A stretch of DNA of 43,736 nt from Blastopirellula sp. (GCA_002733575.1 NVWB01000163.1:1-43736), one strand, 5' to 3'. Positions 1 to 8,641 are shown, counted from the stretch's first letter. Notes: generated by a model from the letters alone, not told the origin. Made by a program: numbers and translations.

Positions 1-1329
1 CGCTTGTCCAACGCCTGCCATGCCAGAGGTCGATTTGCTAAAGGCAACTCTGGCAGGTTCGGCCTGAGGTCGCTGCGTTGGAGTCTGCGAACGATTGACC
101 GCAGGGCTATCAATTTGCCGAGGTGTGTAGTCAAGATTAGCAGAGCGATCCGTTCGGTTAGGACGATTGGTAGGATTCGATTGTGGGTCAAGCGTGGGGA
201 GTGCCGCGTTGGCTTGCGTACGATTCAAAGCTTGGCTTGATTGGATGAAAGTTTGTGTGGTGTCAGCTACCTTGTTTTGATTGGCCTGAGTTGTTGGAAC
301 GGTTTGACGGCGATTGGTATTCAACGCCTGAGATTGAACTTCCACTTTTTTGTCAGCAGTACGATTGGCTGAAATTTTCTCAGCTTGAAGCGGGCGAGTT
401 TCTCGTTGAACCGATTGCCGGTTGATTTGATTGGCATTGCTGGCGTTGATATTGGGGGCCGGTTTTTGTAGCTCACGCCGATTTAATTGCGTGGTGCTGC
501 GAGTTTCACTCGGGGCTTCTGTTTGTTGGCGATTGGTCTCGGCCTGGGTTTCTTTCCGATTTAAGTTCGACTGTGAGGCAGTTAATTTTGGCGGCGTGGG
601 ATCAGGTTGCCGTTCGACTTTAGGGCGGTCGATTTGCTCAATCTTTTGTTGCTGAGATTCCGAAGCACTGCGGCTTAATTTGGAAGGCAAGTTTTGTAAG
701 GTTTCTTTGGGAACCTGCGGTCGGTGTTCCACTTTGGTCGGGGTGTTGGGGGTTAATTTGCTGCTGACTTCGGTCTCCGCAGTCGGCAGCGGTTTCATGT
801 CAGGTTCATCCGGCTGAATTTTCTCGCGTGGAACTTCTTCCATCTCAGGCTTGGCCGATTCTGTTTCAACCGGCTTTTCAAAATCTTGCTTAGGGTAGTC
901 GCTAGGATTGATTTGCGCCGGATTGTAATCAGGCGTCACCACCGGTTCTCGAATGGCAACTTCCCGCTGGCTAGGGTCAATTGGGGCCATCGGCACATCG
1001 ATCATCTCTAACGCAATCATGCCGAGGAACATACTAAGATGCAGAATCAAACTTAAAATGATTGATAGCTGGACACCTCGCTTGACCGCAGTTCGATCCG
1101 AAAGTTTGATCAACAGAAAACCGGCAAACAACAGAATCGGAGAGAGGATGAGATAGGTTTTTGAGTTGACATACCAAGCCGCATCATTCCACCCTAAAAT
1201 ATAATAGCTGCTGGCCGCGAAGTAACAAACAAACAATACCAGTGAGACATAGATCGGCCACTTACGTTCATCAAAGTCACGAGGTGCTCGTGCTTTGGTA
1301 TCGCGTCGGTGTTTTCGATGCTGACTCAT
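1..1329 (-). CDS. TonB/TolA-like energy transducer, Asn-Arg repeat protein (partial, runs off left edge)
   Basis: The frame is open for 443 codons from ATG at 1329 to the window edge, so the C-terminus is missing. The start is preceded by an AAGAGAAA purine stretch. Three hydrophobic helices are seen at about residues 24-46, 58-76 and 86-107. The third contains S93-x-x-x-H97, the spacing of the SxxxH motif of TonB-family transmembrane helices that contacts ExbB/ExbD. Then follows a Pro/Glu/Lys-rich stretch (about 113-250) like a periplasm-spanning linker, and from about 257 to 412 a low-complexity region with ten Asn-Arg dipeptides (LNRK, TNRQ, LNRR, INRQ, ANRT, TNRR, LNRT, TNRP, PNRT, VNRS). 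It lies 51 bp downstream of exbD in the same orientation. Seen: helices, motif, repeats. Inferred: transducer role. The two extra helices before the SxxxH helix are unlike classical TonB, so it may be another ExbBD partner. Confidence 0.72.
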   Translation of the reverse strand, partial: MSQHRKHRRDTKARAPRDFDERKWPIYVSLVLFVCYFAASSYYILGWNDAAWYVNSKTYLILSPILLFAGFLLIKLSDRTAVKRGVQLSIILSLILHLSMFLGMIALEMIDVPMAPIDPSQREVAIREPVVTPDYNPAQINPSDYPKQDFEKPVETESAKPEMEEVPREKIQPDEPDMKPLPTAETEVSSKLTPNTPTKVEHRPQVPKETLQNLPSKLSRSASESQQQKIEQIDRPKVERQPDPTPPKLTASQSNLNRKETQAETNRQQTEAPSETRSTTQLNRRELQKPAPNINASNANQINRQSVQRETRPLQAEKISANRTADKKVEVQSQALNTNRRQTVPTTQANQNKVADTTQTFIQSSQALNRTQANAALPTLDPQSNPTNRPNRTDRSANLDYTPRQIDSPAVNRSQTPTQRPQAEPARVAFSKSTSGMAGVGQA

Positions 1330-1380
1330 TGGTTTCTCTTTAGTACTTTAAACGTGATATCCGCTAAGCGGTTGACCAAG

Positions 1381-1797
1381 CTATCCTTTATTGGGCGACG
1401 TGGTTAATGAATAATTGGGTAATCCCATTTTATTACAAGCGTTCATAATTTGCACGGCAGCATCGATTCGGCTCCGTTTATCGGCCCGAATAATCACTGC
1501 ACTCTCTGGATTATCGGCACTTGCTTGCCGCAATACTTGTTCGACTTCGGCCAAAGTCATATAAGCCCCACTAACGTAGTATTTTCCTTCCAAATCGATA
1601 TTAATAAATACCTCGGAAGGTTTGGATATCAACGGCTTGGCTTCGCTAGCACTCGGCAGCGTAACATCTAACTTGTTGTCTTCATCTTCAAATCTGGACA
1701 TGACCATAAAGAAGATCAACAAGAGGAAAACAATGTCGATCAACGGGGTGATGTTTAAGGCGACCAGCGCCGAACTCTTTTTAATTTTAACTGCCAT
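1381..1797 (-). CDS. exbD: ExbD/TolR-family biopolymer transport protein
   Basis: 138 residues, the usual length for ExbD/TolR. A short basic cytoplasmic N-terminus is followed by one transmembrane helix (about residues 16-35) with the family motif NITPLIDIVFLLLIFFM, in which Asp21 is the protonatable residue that couples proton flow to work. The rest is a periplasmic domain with a typical beta-alpha pattern ending in AVQIMNACNKMGLPNYSL. It follows the ExbB-like gene by 39 bp and precedes the TonB-like gene, so the three are probably one transcript. It should act in the inner membrane as part of an ExbB5-ExbD2-type proton-driven motor. ExbD and TolR cannot be separated on sequence alone here. 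Family identity is secure; the partner system is inferred from context. Confidence 0.92.
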   Translation of the reverse strand: MAVKIKKSSALVALNITPLIDIVFLLLIFFMVMSRFEDEDNKLDVTLPSASEAKPLISKPSEVFINIDLEGKYYVSGAYMTLAEVEQVLRQASADNPESAVIIRADKRSRIDAAVQIMNACNKMGLPNYSLTTSPNKG

Positions 1798-1836
1798 CGT
1801 ATGATTTATTATTATTGTTTATTAATTGATCAGTTC

Positions 1837-2769
1837 TTAAAGATTTCCAAGTTGAGGAGTCACTGATTTTTTATCCTCATCGCCCGCAGGTTCGTCCATG
1901 TTACTTAACGATCCATGACTGGTTCGCATTTTACCTTCGTACCGTTCGATACTAGGTAGTAAATCAAACAACTCTTCATCAATTTGGTGAAACAGTTTGA
2001 TGATTCGGCTCTCAAAGTATTGGGCCAAAATTGCAGCCGGAATGGCAACTGCCAGCCCGCCAAGTGTTGTAACCAGTGCGACATAAATACCGCCAGCCAA
2101 TTGATCGGCCCGATTGGCACCGATATCTAACTTGGTGGTTTCGTAGAACGCCCAGATGATGCCCCAGACTGTTCCCAGCAACCCTAGCAGCGGCGCGATT
2201 CCAGCGGCCAGGGTAATCCAACGAACATTGTTGTACATTTGTTCGGCTTCTCGCTCACTCGCTTCTGATACCGCATGTTCGACTTCGGACTGAGGCCGAC
2301 CGATTCGCAGTAACATGGCTCGAACAACATTGGCCATCGCAGAAGGATATTGATCACAAACTTGATAGGCGTCTTTAGGGTTCAGCCCTTGTTTATGCTC
2401 TTGCAAACGATCCAACTCATTGACCAAACGAGGTGGAATCACATGCGAACGCCGTAACGCAAAGGCACGCTCAAAAGCTAATGTCACCACGATGACCGAC
2501 AGCAGCCCAATCGCGGCCATAGTGCGTCCACCACTCAGAATGAGAGTTACCAGACTAAGTGTCTTTTCGCCTTCTTCTGCGTTCGCGGCTAATTCTTGAT
2601 TCGCCTGTTTCACCGCAGTGGCTTCATCAATCACTTCCGGACCGGCGTTGTTCTCCTCAGTAGCAGGCTGTGCTGATGTTGATTGAACCGTAAGTGCCAA
2701 CAGCAGTACGATTGTACTAAGCAAAAAAAATCGGAGCCGGTTGGTTCGAGTAATCTGGGATATCTTCAT
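1837..2769 (-). CDS. exbB: MotA/TolQ/ExbB-family proton channel protein
   Basis: 310 residues from the ATG at 2769, chosen because it is preceded by an AGGA motif at good spacing and opens a clear signal-peptide-like segment (about residues 13-34, ending TSAQ). A GTG start at 2844 would add 25 hydrophilic residues and overlap the upstream stop. After a Glu/Asn-rich spacer come three transmembrane helices typical of ExbB/TolQ: one near TMAAIGLLSVIVVTLAFERA, then WITLAAGIAPLLGLLGTVWG, then GGIYVALVTTLGGLAVAIPA. The last two carry the small-residue and Thr pattern that lines the proton path. A cytoplasmic loop sits between helices 1 and 2. The C-terminus is charged and lacks motifs. The N-terminal signal-like extension is longer than in E. 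coli ExbB. It lies between the TPR gene and exbD. Confidence 0.9.
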   Translation of the reverse strand: MKISQITRTNRLRFFLLSTIVLLLALTVQSTSAQPATEENNAGPEVIDEATAVKQANQELAANAEEGEKTLSLVTLILSGGRTMAAIGLLSVIVVTLAFERAFALRRSHVIPPRLVNELDRLQEHKQGLNPKDAYQVCDQYPSAMANVVRAMLLRIGRPQSEVEHAVSEASEREAEQMYNNVRWITLAAGIAPLLGLLGTVWGIIWAFYETTKLDIGANRADQLAGGIYVALVTTLGGLAVAIPAAILAQYFESRIIKLFHQIDEELFDLLPSIERYEGKMRTSHGSLSNMDEPAGDEDKKSVTPQLGNL

Positions 2770-2843
2770 CAAGTTCGTCCTGGGTCTCTGTTCTCGTGAC
2801 GGTCTGTTTTGTCTTGAATAACTGTTGGTTGCAAAGCAGTACA

Positions 2844-5800
2844 CTAAAGTTTTGCTAATGCGGCTAATCTTGTGGTGGCAATTTTGGCTTCCGCAGCAGT
2901 TGGAAATTGTTGCGTTACCACGGAGTAGTATTTATTGGCATCGGCTAAAAATTTCGCACGCTCTGCTCCTTGGGCGTTTCTAATTTGCACCTCGTTGCAG
3001 CGGCCTAATTCATACGCACATTTGGCCTGCCATGGCTTCACCTCATCGACCGAATCATCCCCGCCGAATCCGTAAACGACTCGTTTGAATTCTTTGGAAG
3101 CGTCTTCGTATTTCTTCTGTTCAAAGTAGATTTCACCCATCATAAATCGGGCCCTGGCGCCGGTTTTCCCCCGTGAACTATCGGCTGCACTGGCAAATGA
3201 TTTCAGTGCATCTGCCGAATTCTTCTCGTTGTAACTGGCCCAACCCAATTCGTAATCGGCTTCGGCATTGAGTGGTGATTCTGGAAAAGTGGTCTTCAAT
3301 AGAATTAAAGACTTACGCCCTTGTGCCCACTGCTTAAGTTGTCCGGCACTCTGGCCTGTGTGCAGGAGAAGCAGTGCTCGCATTTCGTCACTTGATAATT
3401 GTGGGAGATCGATGCCTTGATAGGCGGCCAGTGCATTGCCAAACTCCTCGGTCTCGTACAAGCATTCACCTGCCATAAATCGGGCATCCGTGAACAACTT
3501 TCCTTTGGGATAAGCGGCACCTTGCTTGCGATAACTGGCGACTGCTTTGGCATATTGCTCTTGTTGAAACTGTGCCCAAGCCAGCTTGTGTGCCGCTTTC
3601 TCGCCCACTTCGGCATCGGTGACATTTGCCATGGCGTTGGTGTAATACTGTTCTGATTTTTTATAGTCATTGGCTGCATACGCTGCTTCGCCTAAATGGT
3701 AATAGGCTTCCGATGCTAACGGGCTTTGGGGATAACTCGACACTAGTTTCTCAAATTCCTTTAAGGCTTCACTTTCATTGCCAGTTGTTTTCAACGACCA
3801 TGCGAGTTCATAAGCGATTTTATCCCCGTTGGTTGAATTCGGGTGTTCTTTGGTAAGTAATGCAAAAAGCAGAGTGGCTTCTTGATTCCGCTCTGCCCCA
3901 ACTAAACAAAGCCCTTTAACATAAAGTGCATCGGAACGGTCATTGGCATTGGGAGCCAGTTTTAGATATTGATCAATGTCACTGACTCCACCATCAAAAT
4001 CGCCCGCTTGTTGTCGAGCAATCGCACGACCGTGATAGGCTTGCGGAACCAGTTCATGCTTAGAATACTTCGTGATTAACTGTGTGAATTGATCAACAGA
4101 CGCTTTAGCATTCTTTTGATGCAATTGAGCCCAGGCTAGTCCATAGAAGCCGTGTGGAACAAGCGAAGACGAGGTGTAGCCCGAGAGTAGCTTTTGATAA
4201 TTGGCTATCGACTTAGGGAAATCCGACTGAGCGTAATGATACTCACCTAACCGATAATAGGCCCTGTCGAGCATTTCGCTTTTAGGAAACTGTTTAATCA
4301 TCGAATCGACTTTAGCAATTGCTTCATCCGTACGATCCAATTTTCGCAAAGTACGAGAGAGAACCAGCAAACTTTCATCCGCTTGCCGCCAATTGGCTTT
4401 CGTGGCCAGCGATGCGTTTAGATTCTTTTCAGCATTGGCAAAGTCGTTTTGATAATAGTAAGAGGCACCTAGCAAAAATTGGGCTTGAGCTTTTAATTCA
4501 CTCTCTTTCAGCGAACCAACAAGCGAAGGCAATAGTGTGGTTACGCCTGAGTATTTCTTTTGCAAAAACATGCTCAGGGCCAAGCGAACTTGCCAGTTGC
4601 CTAGTTCTGGTCGTTGTTTGCCTTGAGCTGCTAATGTCTGAAAAACAACTTCAGCCTCGGCCTGTTTGCCCTGCTGTAAATACGCTTCGGCTGCCACATA
4701 TTGGGCATCAAGGACAAGTTCGTGTTTGGGGAATTTGGAAAGGAAGGATTGGCTAAGTTGTGTTGCCTTGGGATAGTCGCGTACTTCTAACGCGGCGAAT
4801 CCCGCGTTGTAAAGTGCTTGAGATGCTAATGCGTGACTAGGGTTGTCGGCCACAATCTTTTCATACAACGGAATTGAGTCGGATCGCCGGGCCACTTGTT
4901 CGTAAATGGCATCGGCATAGTCGAGTTGAAGTTCAACCAAGTAAGGGCTCTTTTGTGCTTTAGGAATCAAACTGGCGGCCAACCTTTCGGCCTCGCTATA
5001 TTTTTGATTCTTCGTGTGAATCCGACAAAGCCAGTGACCTGCTTCAATGGCCGTATCTCCACCTTGTTGGGTTGCTGCGGTGAGCCATTTTTCAGCATCG
5101 GTCAATTTGTTGACTCGATAATAGCAGCGGCCTGCCAGCATGGTCGATTCTTTGGCATAATTCGATTTTTGATAGCTGGATGCCAGTTTGGCATAAACAC
5201 CAGCGGCAGCTTCAATTTTGTCTTGCTTCAACAAGGTGAACGCTTGGCGATAGAGGGCATGATCGATCAAGGAAAAACCAGGTTGGCTAGTCACCTGAGT
5301 CAACAGTTGTTCGGCTTTTGCAAACTCAGAGTTTTGCAGCAAGGTTTCCGCTTTTCGCATTTTGACTTCATTGGTCAAATCGTGCGTAGGGTACGATGTA
5401 AGAAACTGGTCGTAGACTTTACCCGCTTCGGCATGCTTGCCAAGTTCTTCGTTGGTAACACCCCAGGCATACGCCGCGTTGGCTCGTAGCGGGCTTTTCG
5501 GATGCTTTTCTACTAACGCCTGATAAGAGAGTACCGACTGAGCTTTATTGCCAGATTGATAATACGACTCGCCTTGGAAATAGAGTGCTTGATCGGTGTA
5601 TTTGCCTTGCGGAAACTCTTTGGCCAACTGACCAAACGTGCTGGCCGCTGCGGTAAATTCCTTTTTAGTGCCTGATTTTGCCCAAGCAAATTGTGCGGAA
5701 CCTAAATTTAACAGGGTATCTTCTCTCTGTTCAAACTTAGGGTACTTCTTCAATAGTTCAGAAAAATTACGGACCGCATCTTCGTATTTTTTCTCTTGTA

Positions 5801-6053
5801 ACTGGCAAACCGCTAGATAGTTTTGAGCTTTAGCCGCCAACGGATCGGCTGGATATTTTTTGAGAAAGCGTTGCCATTCTTCAATCGCCAGAGAAAACTC
5901 CCCTTTGTTTTGGATATTGGCCGCATCAGCATACAGGGCAACCGCTGCTGGCGGAGATTGTTGTGCCCTGGCGGAAGTGCTTAGCAGTACAAAAAAACTG
6001 AATAGAAAGAGAATTCGAGCCGTCTTCTTTGAGAGTTTGGTAAAACAAATCAT
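2844..6053 (-). CDS. Large secreted tetratricopeptide-repeat protein (CpoB/BamD-like repeats)
   Basis: 1069 residues from ATG at 6053, preferred because it opens a signal peptide (KKTARILFLFSFFVLLSTSA, cleaved near ARAQ). A TTG at 6125 would add 24 residues without giving a better signal. Almost the whole mature protein is TPR-type helical pairs with the BamD/YbgF spacing: repeated A-x-x-x-Y/F, KYP, YQxG, and AxYxLGxxxY elements from about residue 35 to 1060. No enzymatic domain is seen. It is the first gene of the cluster, with its stop 74 bp before the ExbB start. In Tol systems a TPR protein (CpoB/YbgF) links the motor to the cell wall; a similar scaffold role in the periplasm is inferred, not shown. 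The length is several times that of CpoB. Confidence 0.85.
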   Translation of the reverse strand: MICFTKLSKKTARILFLFSFFVLLSTSARAQQSPPAAVALYADAANIQNKGEFSLAIEEWQRFLKKYPADPLAAKAQNYLAVCQLQEKKYEDAVRNFSELLKKYPKFEQREDTLLNLGSAQFAWAKSGTKKEFTAAASTFGQLAKEFPQGKYTDQALYFQGESYYQSGNKAQSVLSYQALVEKHPKSPLRANAAYAWGVTNEELGKHAEAGKVYDQFLTSYPTHDLTNEVKMRKAETLLQNSEFAKAEQLLTQVTSQPGFSLIDHALYRQAFTLLKQDKIEAAAGVYAKLASSYQKSNYAKESTMLAGRCYYRVNKLTDAEKWLTAATQQGGDTAIEAGHWLCRIHTKNQKYSEAERLAASLIPKAQKSPYLVELQLDYADAIYEQVARRSDSIPLYEKIVADNPSHALASQALYNAGFAALEVRDYPKATQLSQSFLSKFPKHELVLDAQYVAAEAYLQQGKQAEAEVVFQTLAAQGKQRPELGNWQVRLALSMFLQKKYSGVTTLLPSLVGSLKESELKAQAQFLLGASYYYQNDFANAEKNLNASLATKANWRQADESLLVLSRTLRKLDRTDEAIAKVDSMIKQFPKSEMLDRAYYRLGEYHYAQSDFPKSIANYQKLLSGYTSSSLVPHGFYGLAWAQLHQKNAKASVDQFTQLITKYSKHELVPQAYHGRAIARQQAGDFDGGVSDIDQYLKLAPNANDRSDALYVKGLCLVGAERNQEATLLFALLTKEHPNSTNGDKIAYELAWSLKTTGNESEALKEFEKLVSSYPQSPLASEAYYHLGEAAYAANDYKKSEQYYTNAMANVTDAEVGEKAAHKLAWAQFQQEQYAKAVASYRKQGAAYPKGKLFTDARFMAGECLYETEEFGNALAAYQGIDLPQLSSDEMRALLLLHTGQSAGQLKQWAQGRKSLILLKTTFPESPLNAEADYELGWASYNEKNSADALKSFASAADSSRGKTGARARFMMGEIYFEQKKYEDASKEFKRVVYGFGGDDSVDEVKPWQAKCAYELGRCNEVQIRNAQGAERAKFLADANKYYSVVTQQFPTAAEAKIATTRLAALAKL

Positions 6054-6416
6054 ATTCTGTTCGCAGGCCCTAAGATGATTGATGGGGGATGTGAGTCTCT
6101 GTGAAGTTTTGGGGAAATGTAGCAAAAGCTTCTCAAATGAATCTCGATGGCTACAAAAAGGTTACAATTTGTAAGGCTAACAATCTACTAATCTAACGAT
6201 TATCATAACCGATTGTGGCTCGAAGTTCATTATTTCGGAATTAACAGATAATGCCAGTAGAATGGGAAAAGTATAATTAGGAATAAGCCGAGGTTTTTTT
6301 TTGAATCACATCAACTTGCCATGTTTCAATCGGCAAACTACGATTTCACACAGACTCCATTTCTATGTTAAATGGGGTAACCTAAGTCACGTTTATTGAT
6401 AATTGGTACCGGTTTC
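6054..6416. other. Divergent intergenic region between the TPR/ExbBD cluster and the SDR gene
   Basis: 363 bp without a credible gene. It must hold divergent promoters. A TATAAT lies at 6272-6277 on the plus strand and a TATGAT-like box on the minus strand near 6201-6206, but neither has a convincing -35 partner. A T-rich run sits near 6295-6302. Confidence 0.3.
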
Positions 6417-7403
6417 ATGCGTAATTCTTTAGTCACAGGTGGGGCAGGCTTCATTGGATCGCACTTATGCGAGGCACTTCTCAAGCGCGGAGACAAGGTC
6501 ACCGTGGTCGATGATGAGTCGACTGGCCGTAGAAATAATTTGCGAAATATCGAAAATAATCCAAATTTTGAATTCGTAGCAGGCTCGGTTTCAGATGACA
6601 CTTTGGTAAAAGAACTCGTTTCAACCGCCAATCATGTCTATCACTTGGCCGCAGCCGTGGGTGTGGCCTTAATTTCCAAAGAACCTATTCAGACCATTGA
6701 GAGAAACATTTACCCCACCGAGTTACTGTTGGCAGAAGTCGCTCAGCGTCATGCTGATGGGCACGACATCAAGATGTTTTTGGCCAGCACCAGCGAAGTC
6801 TATGGTAAAAACCCAAAACCGAAATGGACCGAAGAAGACGATCTAGTTTTCGGTGCCACCACCCGACCTCGTTGGTCGTATGGAGCATCGAAAGCCATTG
6901 ATGAATTTTTGGCGTTGGCATACTGGTATCAAAAGAAAACGCCAGTGGTGATCGGCCGGTTCTTTAATGTGGTCGGCCCAAGACAAACTGGCGCATACGG
7001 CATGGTGTTGCCACGATTCATTGATGCGGTATCCGCTGGTAAATCGCCGCTGGTTCATAGTGACGGCAGCCAAATCCGCTGCTTTGCCCATGTCCACGAT
7101 GTACTCGATGGCGTGTTGAAACTGATGGATACAGACGCCGCCTTGGGCGAAGTCTTCAATATCGGCAGCGATCATCCAGTCACAATTCTGGAACTGGCCA
7201 ACTTGGTCATTCAAGCCATCGACCCTAATGTTCCGGTCAAATTTCAGACGTATGAAGAAGCCTATAACAAAAGCTTTGAAGACATTTTGCGGCGTGTGCC
7301 CGACTTAACCAAGTTAAAATCAACCATCGATTATCAACCGCAATATAACCTAGAACAAATTATTGCCGATACCATTCGCCATAAAAATGCAGGCGATGAA
7401 TAA
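6417..7403 (+). CDS. NAD(P)-dependent nucleotide-sugar epimerase/dehydratase (extended SDR)
   Basis: 328 residues from ATG 6417; an upstream TTG (6396) is open but the Rossmann fold starts right after this ATG. The N-terminus has the extended-SDR dinucleotide motif GGAGFIG (residues 8-14) followed by the acidic VVDDES after strand 2. The catalytic set is visible: STSEVYG with the active Ser/Thr, then Y155-GAS-K159. The C-terminal half has RFFNVVGPRQTG and GSQIRCFAHVHD, the sugar-nucleotide-binding pattern of UDP-glucuronate decarboxylases and related epimerases. Cytoplasmic enzyme, probably acting on a UDP- or GDP-sugar for surface polysaccharide. The exact substrate cannot be read from the sequence. 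It is followed after 46 bp by a small gene in the same direction. Confidence 0.88.
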   Translation: MRNSLVTGGAGFIGSHLCEALLKRGDKVTVVDDESTGRRNNLRNIENNPNFEFVAGSVSDDTLVKELVSTANHVYHLAAAVGVALISKEPIQTIERNIYPTELLLAEVAQRHADGHDIKMFLASTSEVYGKNPKPKWTEEDDLVFGATTRPRWSYGASKAIDEFLALAYWYQKKTPVVIGRFFNVVGPRQTGAYGMVLPRFIDAVSAGKSPLVHSDGSQIRCFAHVHDVLDGVLKLMDTDAALGEVFNIGSDHPVTILELANLVIQAIDPNVPVKFQTYEEAYNKSFEDILRRVPDLTKLKSTIDYQPQYNLEQIIADTIRHKNAGDE

Positions 7404-7449
7404 ACAATTCAGATCGGCAAGTTACATTACAATTTAAAGGATACCCGTC

Positions 7450-7695
7450 ATGTTGGAAAAATTACCGAACGAAGATAACTTCGATGCAAACTTTGCCAAA
7501 GGCACACCACTGCTGGATGCCGTGCAAGAGTTATGTAAGCAAACCAATCACACCATCGAAGAAATGGAACGACTCAGCATGGGCGAAATCTACCGCATGG
7601 CGGCCGCCCATTATGGCGAAGACCTCTCCAGCTTCTGGAAAAACTGGGCCACTTGGAACAAAGAATGTCTAAACCAACCGATGGGTGATTTGTAA
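7450..7695 (+). CDS. Small hypothetical acidic protein downstream of the SDR gene
   Basis: 81 residues, with a good ribosome-binding site (AAAGGA eight bases before ATG). No family is recognised. The protein is soluble and mostly helical by appearance (ELCKQTNHTIEEMERLSMGEIYRM), with two Trp near the C-terminus (SFWKNWATWNKECL). No signal peptide or membrane segment. The 46 bp spacing from the epimerase suggests cotranscription, but no functional link can be claimed. Confidence 0.6.
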   Translation: MLEKLPNEDNFDANFAKGTPLLDAVQELCKQTNHTIEEMERLSMGEIYRMAAAHYGEDLSSFWKNWATWNKECLNQPMGDL

Positions 7696-7727
7696 TTTTT
7701 GCGGTCAATTTGACATCCGGTTTTGAG

Positions 7728-7753
7728 TGCCACTGGCATCTTGCCAGTGTGAA
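7728..7753 (+). repeat. REP-like palindrome, CCACTGGC/GCCAGTG family, left member
   Basis: The core is CACTGGC-atctt-GCCAGTG followed by TGAA. It is the inverted counterpart of 8717-8743, and the same element occurs as a pair at 31726-31748 and 31888-31910. Confidence 0.8.
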
Positions 7754-8088
7754 CTACATTCCATCTGGCCATCGACAATTTCTCATTGATCAAGAAATTC
7801 ATCCACTGGAGAAATTTCTCCGAAAACCCCTCTGGTGCGGTCGATTTATCCAATGGATGAATTTTCAAGATGCCTTGCCTGGAATGGTTGGTGCTCAATG
7901 CGTTTTCTATGTTGTTGTAACTACCAGCATCAAACGACTTACGGGAAGTTATATTCTTGGCCACGGGGAGAGTGCCAGAATTTATCCATTGGATAAAAAT
8001 ACATCCATGGACAAATTCGCATCTTCACACATTTCAAACCGGTCAAAACAGCCAGCTTTCCCCCCGGTAGAAATCAAATCCCGGGTAG

Positions 8089-8110
8089 CCCAGGTTGCTC
8101 GCAACCTGGG
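8089..8110. repeat. GGGTAGCCCAGGTTGC-type palindrome
   Basis: Perfect 10-base arms CCCAGGTTGC and GCAACCTGGG around TC, preceded by GGGTAG. Related copies lie at 18297-18324 (at the antiporter stop) and around 21674-21700 (at the sod remnant). Confidence 0.75.
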
Positions 8111-8173
8111 TCGGCCCAGCCGACAAGAGGCAGCAAGCCGCAGCATGATTTGTCACGAAACTGTCCCATAACC

Positions 8174-8215
8174 CTCTGGTCCAATTTACAAAACATTTGT
8201 AAGGCCCGCCGAGTG
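8174..8215 (+). repeat. 42 bp direct repeat, copy 1
   Basis: Begins CTCTGGTCCAATTTACAAAAC and matches 8600-8641 at 37 of 42 positions by eye. No target-site duplication or open frame is attached. Confidence 0.75.
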
Positions 8216-8249
8216 TTTTGTAGGGTACGCTATTGCGTACCCTACAAAA
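8216..8249. repeat. Perfect 15-bp-arm hairpin next to the direct repeat
   Basis: The arms TTTTGTAGGGTACGC (8216-8230) and GCGTACCCTACAAAA (8235-8249) are exact complements with a 4-base loop. It could act as a terminator on RNA, but there is no gene just upstream; a REP origin is more likely. Confidence 0.8.
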
Positions 8250-8351
8250 CCGCAAAAGATTCTCACGCCAAGCCCCAAAACCGACATCGCGTCCACCCAA
8301 AATACTTCATGCCGAATCGCATTACTCCAACCGGCAGGGTTACTGCCCAAC

Positions 8352-8458
8352 GAACACCGAAGGTGTTCAACACCAAAGCCTAGGGCACGCAAGATGCAAA
8401 GCATCGAAGTGTACCCTAGGTCAAGTTTCTCAATCCAATCCCAACGCTGAAAGCGTTG
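8352..8458. repeat. Cluster of GAA-loop and nested palindromes
   Basis: Contains GAACACC-GAA-GGTGTTC (8352-8368), an outer CCTAGGGCAC/GTACCCTAGG pair (8379-8388, 8411-8420) around GATGC-AAA-GCATC (8393-8405), and CAACGCT-GAA-AGCGTTG (8442-8458). The short loop of the form GAA or AAA is shared among otherwise different stems. Confidence 0.75.
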
Positions 8459-8515
8459 CACAAATGCCGGCCTGTAGTACTCCTACAGAGTACATGTTTT
8501 TTTGCGAAAGCTCTC

Positions 8516-8549
8516 CCCAGGGTGGCGCGACCATGTCGCTGACCCTGGG
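8516..8549. repeat. CCCAGGGT/ACCCTGGG nested palindrome
   Basis: Outer arms 8516-8523 and 8542-8549 with an inner GCGAC-CAT-GTCGC-like stem (8527-8539). Followed by CTGTGGAATGAAACGCC, a tail that I associate with palindromic repeats of planctomycetes and related phyla. Confidence 0.65.
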
Positions 8550-8599
8550 CTGTGGAATGAAACGCCTACAGCGTTTTTTGTTTCAACTTCACGCCAAAA

Positions 8600-8641
8600 C
8601 TCTGGTCCAATTTACAAAACAAATGTAAGGCACACCGAATG
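8600..8641 (+). repeat. 42 bp direct repeat, copy 2
   Basis: Second copy of the CTCTGGTCCAATTTACAAAAC repeat, 384 bp after the first and in the same orientation, with five mismatches. Confidence 0.75.

Noticed and set aside
1..660. Recurring GATTGG spaced units that might look like a CRISPR-like array
   Set aside because: Spacing is irregular and the units fall in one open minus-strand frame as Asn-Arg codons, so they are coding repeats.
2842..2844. GTG start giving a longer ExbB
   Set aside because: It adds a hydrophilic leader before a clear signal-like segment, while ATG 2769 has an AGGA site.
4319..5489. Plus-strand open frames of 145 and 197 codons inside the TPR gene
   Set aside because: They are antisense shadows of the TPR coding frame, lack ribosome sites and match nothing.
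7710..8628. Open frames of 131-153 codons in the palindrome region
   Set aside because: They read through palindromes present elsewhere in the window, have odd composition and no ribosome sites.
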